Source of the DNA: Chlorokybus atmophyticus
Taxonomy: Eukaryota; Streptophyta; Chlorokybophyceae; Chlorokybales; Chlorokybaceae
Assembly (NCBI GenBank): GCA_009103225.1
Contig: RHPI01003467.1
Location: 38,117 to 71,545 of the forward strand
DNA length: 33,429 bases
Direction: 5' to 3'
The number at the start of each line of letters is the position of its first letter. The stretch's first letter is position 1. This document shows positions 31,060-33,429 of this stretch, piece after piece. A program made the position numbers and the translations under genes. The notes beneath the pieces were generated by a model. That model ran no database searches, was not told the origin of the DNA, and saw nothing but the letters and a program-made list of their open reading frames with translations.

Positions 31060-33240
31060 CTCATAGGCTCATAGGCACTGAACACTGCAGCTCATGAGGC
31101 AGCCTATGAGCCCGACTATGGCAACTGCCTAATAGGTTGCATTGAACAGTGCGGTCTATGAGCCCAATTGCAAGTTCAAGTGTGCGCGTGCGTGCACATT
31201 CACACATGAGCAATGTCTCACAACACACAAACATATACACATGCATACGCGTATGCACGCACGCACAAACGCACACGCATGCGCTTGCGCGCACACACTC
31301 TCGCACCTTAAAGATGGTGCTGAGCACGGGCAGCTGGGGCGAGGTGTAGTAGTAGTAGTGCGATGTACGCAAAGCAACGATTTGCTGATTGCCAGCTTGG
31401 GGGACAGTCCGCGTACATGCACGTGCGCATGCGCGTGAGTGCATGCACATGGACGCGTTGACATGCGCATGCGTGAATGCTTGTAGACGTGTGCATGTGC
31501 GCATCTCTTGAAGGAGGACGTGGGAGGGATGGACACCTGTTCACAAGTATAGTACACGCAAAACTGCCTTATAGGCCACACTGGACAGTGCGGGCTATAA
31601 GCCAGCTTGCAGCAACTGGCTCATAGGCCGCACTGGACAGTGCGGTCTTGCAACAGCTGGACACTGCGATGTGTAAAGCGACTGTAACAAAGAATGTGTA
31701 TCTGTGTATGTGCATGCGTGTGCGATGAAGCACACGCATGCTTGCACACGCATGCCCGTGTGCGTGAGTTTGCGCTTGCGTATGCGCGGACATATCCTCC
31801 CCCATACCACATCTACTCAAGATTGTCGACACACTCATGCACGCAACACTCAATGACAGTCGGAGCTGTTGGCATGCAAACGCATACACACGAATGCGTG
31901 CTCATAACAAGCAGCTCTTACCTGCTTCTTGGTGGCGTGCTGCACCTCTCTCCGCTGACCTGCAGCCGTATGTTGGCAAGTGTGTGCACCTATGACGCAC
32001 ATGCGCATGTGTGTGAGCAGCGCCGCCGTCATATATGCTGCAGTTGTATGCGCGTGCGTTTGTGCGTCTGCATGCATGCGCATGCAGACTTGCATCATGT
32101 ACACGGTGTGCTTGAGCGTGCAGACCTGGGTGTGCACGACTACTCATGCTTGTAGGGGGAAAGAGGGGACTCCCTCGCCTCCCTCTCAAGAGAATGAGGG
32201 AGGGGGAGGAGAGGAAAGGGGNGAAAGGGGGAGACGGGAACACACACAGAAACACACACTCACACTCATGCGTGTGCACAGCAACACCCGTGAGAGTGAC
32301 AAACGCAGCAACACTGTGCATGTGACATCATGTGCATGGTGTGCATTATGTCACACATATACACGCACACATGCCCGTGCGCGTGCGCACACACACAATG
32401 AGTGGCACTGATCGCACCTTGAAGAGGGCACGGACAGCTGAGATGAGGACGACCTGTCTAATAGGCGGCACTGCAGCCAGCAGTCTCATAGGCGGCCTAT
32501 AAGACAGTTCGTCCTCAGCCAGGGCTGAGGACGAACTGTCTTATAGGCTGAGTGACTCAGTCAGGGCTCATAGGCCGCACTGACCAGGCTGGTGCGGTTC
32601 ATGAGCCTGCCTATTGCAAGACGCACGCACGCACGCACAGACACCCACATGCACACTCATGCGCATGCGCACAAACACCGCTTGTGGTACCCATCGCACC
32701 TTCAATATGTTGGAGCCTCCAACCTGAGGGCACGGACAGCTGGGGTGAGGTAGTGCTTACATACGCACTGCCTGCTTGGCAGCCGTGCGCTACAAACTCA
32801 ACTCATGCCGGCTTGGCGGGCAGTCTGCGTACCTGCGCGCGAGCGTAGGTGTGAGCGTGCACATGCGCAAATGCTTGTACGTGTGCGTGTGCGTCAGTCA
32901 GTGCGGTCTATAAGCCGCCTATAGCAACTACCTCATAGGCTGCACTGGACTGTGCCGCACTGCCCTGTGCAGCCTGTGAGGCAGTTGCTTGGGCTGATAG
33001 ACCGCGGTGGTCTATAGCCCAACAATGATGTGAATGTGTGCATATGCGTGCGTGCCAAAGTGCACTTGCATGCTTGTGGACAGTGCGCATGCCTGTGTGG
33101 GCAGTGCGGTCTATGAGCTCGTTGTAAGCATGTGCCTGCACATCTACACATGAGAAATGTCTCACAATGCGCGCACACGCAAGCGCACACTCTTGTCTTG
33201 GTGGGGCCTCCGCGGACTGTTGCGTTCAGGAACGCGCGGA
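31060..33240. repeat. Clustered palindromic repeat family (CTCATAGGC / CAGTGCGG)
   Basis: Variants of CTCATAGGC, GCACTG.ACAGTGCGG and CTATGAGC or CTATAAGC recur near 31060-31165, 31565-31660, 32455-32620, 32895-33005 and 33095-33120, often facing each other as inverted arms (e.g. GGCTCATAGG with CCTATGAGCC at 31076-31112). Between them lie alternating CA/CG/TG tracts. Longer spacer blocks are also shared: CGCACCTT..GGGC(A)CGG(A)CAGCTGGGG near 31303, 32414 and 32695, and CACATGAG.AATGTCTCACAA near 31202 and 33147. The region therefore grew by duplication. Open frames here are H/C/M/R-rich artefacts. Confidence 0.85.
32495..32548. repeat. Perfect 54-bp palindrome
   Basis: The 26-bp arms 32495-32520 and 32523-32548 (GCCTATAAGACAGTTCGTCC then TCAGCC) are exact inverse copies separated only by AG. 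The outer ends carry the TATAGGC word of the surrounding repeat family. Confidence 0.97.
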
Positions 33241-33429
33241 CATGCCCCCCTGCGCGAGCATCGCATTGTTGTTAGAAAGGGCGAGACATGCGCGCGTGTG
33301 TTGGCAAGTGCACATGCATGTGTGTTTGCATGCAAGAGATAGAGAAAGACCGTGTTGCCTGGCAGCAGCCAACGGCACCCTGCGTGTTACACATTAACAC
33401 TGGCAGTGGCATAGACCGCTGTGCCCCCC
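33241..33429. other. No recognised gene
   Basis: Window end; GCATGC/TGTGTG-rich DNA and a short open frame of chance length. Confidence 0.5.

Noticed and set aside
31060-33429. CRISPR-like array
   Set aside because: The repeats are variable in sequence and spacing, the spacers themselves are repeated, and the DNA is eukaryotic.

Overview
This is eukaryotic nuclear DNA. The best-supported genes are broken by short GT-AG introns (about 70-260 bp) whose 3' ends are mostly TGCAG, and the window is full of microsatellites, satellites, palindromes and transposons. TGCATG/GCATGC words are very common. I cannot name the organism. Base composition near 50% GC, intron style and the transposon mix would fit a unicellular or filamentous alga (a green alga is one option) better than an animal or a fungus, but this is only a guess. 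No housekeeping gene was recognised.

Layout. 1-5.6 kb: no recognisable gene; two single-N positions, a C/G homopolymer pair and a tRNA-like A-box. 5.63-5.88 kb: 46-bp minisatellite. 5.8-6.7 kb: chain of minus-strand exon-like frames of unknown identity. 7.78-8.45 kb: ~134-bp satellite with built-in inverted repeats. 8.5-13.6 kb: no recognised gene; first GGACCA/TGGTCC palindrome cluster (10.7-11.0 kb), a tRNA-like sequence on the minus strand, a 20-bp-stem hairpin and a CA tract. 13.6-17.1 kb: damaged Crypton-type tyrosine recombinase followed by an open GCR1_C-like DNA-binding ORF. 17.66-18.18 kb: GC-rich island between AT-rich stretches.

19.3-22.9 kb: a complete hAT transposon with perfect 8-bp target duplications, 16-bp terminal inverted repeats, subterminal repeats and an eight-exon gene that splices to one 818-aa transposase with its D-D-E residues. 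22.9-23.2 kb: second GGACCA cluster. 25.4-26.7 kb: a histone-fold gene whose C-terminal half is clearly histone H3 but with a non-H3 N-tail, longer loop 1 and odd C-terminus (CenH3-like); it carries two in-frame TAG codons. 27.2-27.4 kb: third GGACCA cluster, directly beside a complete but frame-damaged pogo/Tigger-type transposon (27,421-30,180, TA flanks). 31.0-33.4 kb: array of 'CTCATAGGC / CAGTGCGG' palindromic repeats set in alternating CA/CG/TG DNA, including a perfect 54-bp palindrome.

The region therefore reads as a transposon and satellite graveyard with one young-looking element (the hAT). Three cut-and-paste or recombinase systems of different chemistry (RNase H-like hAT, DDD pogo, tyrosine-recombinase Crypton) lie within 17 kb. 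The items most worth following are the intact hAT, the Crypton/GCR1_C pair and the divergent H3-like gene.
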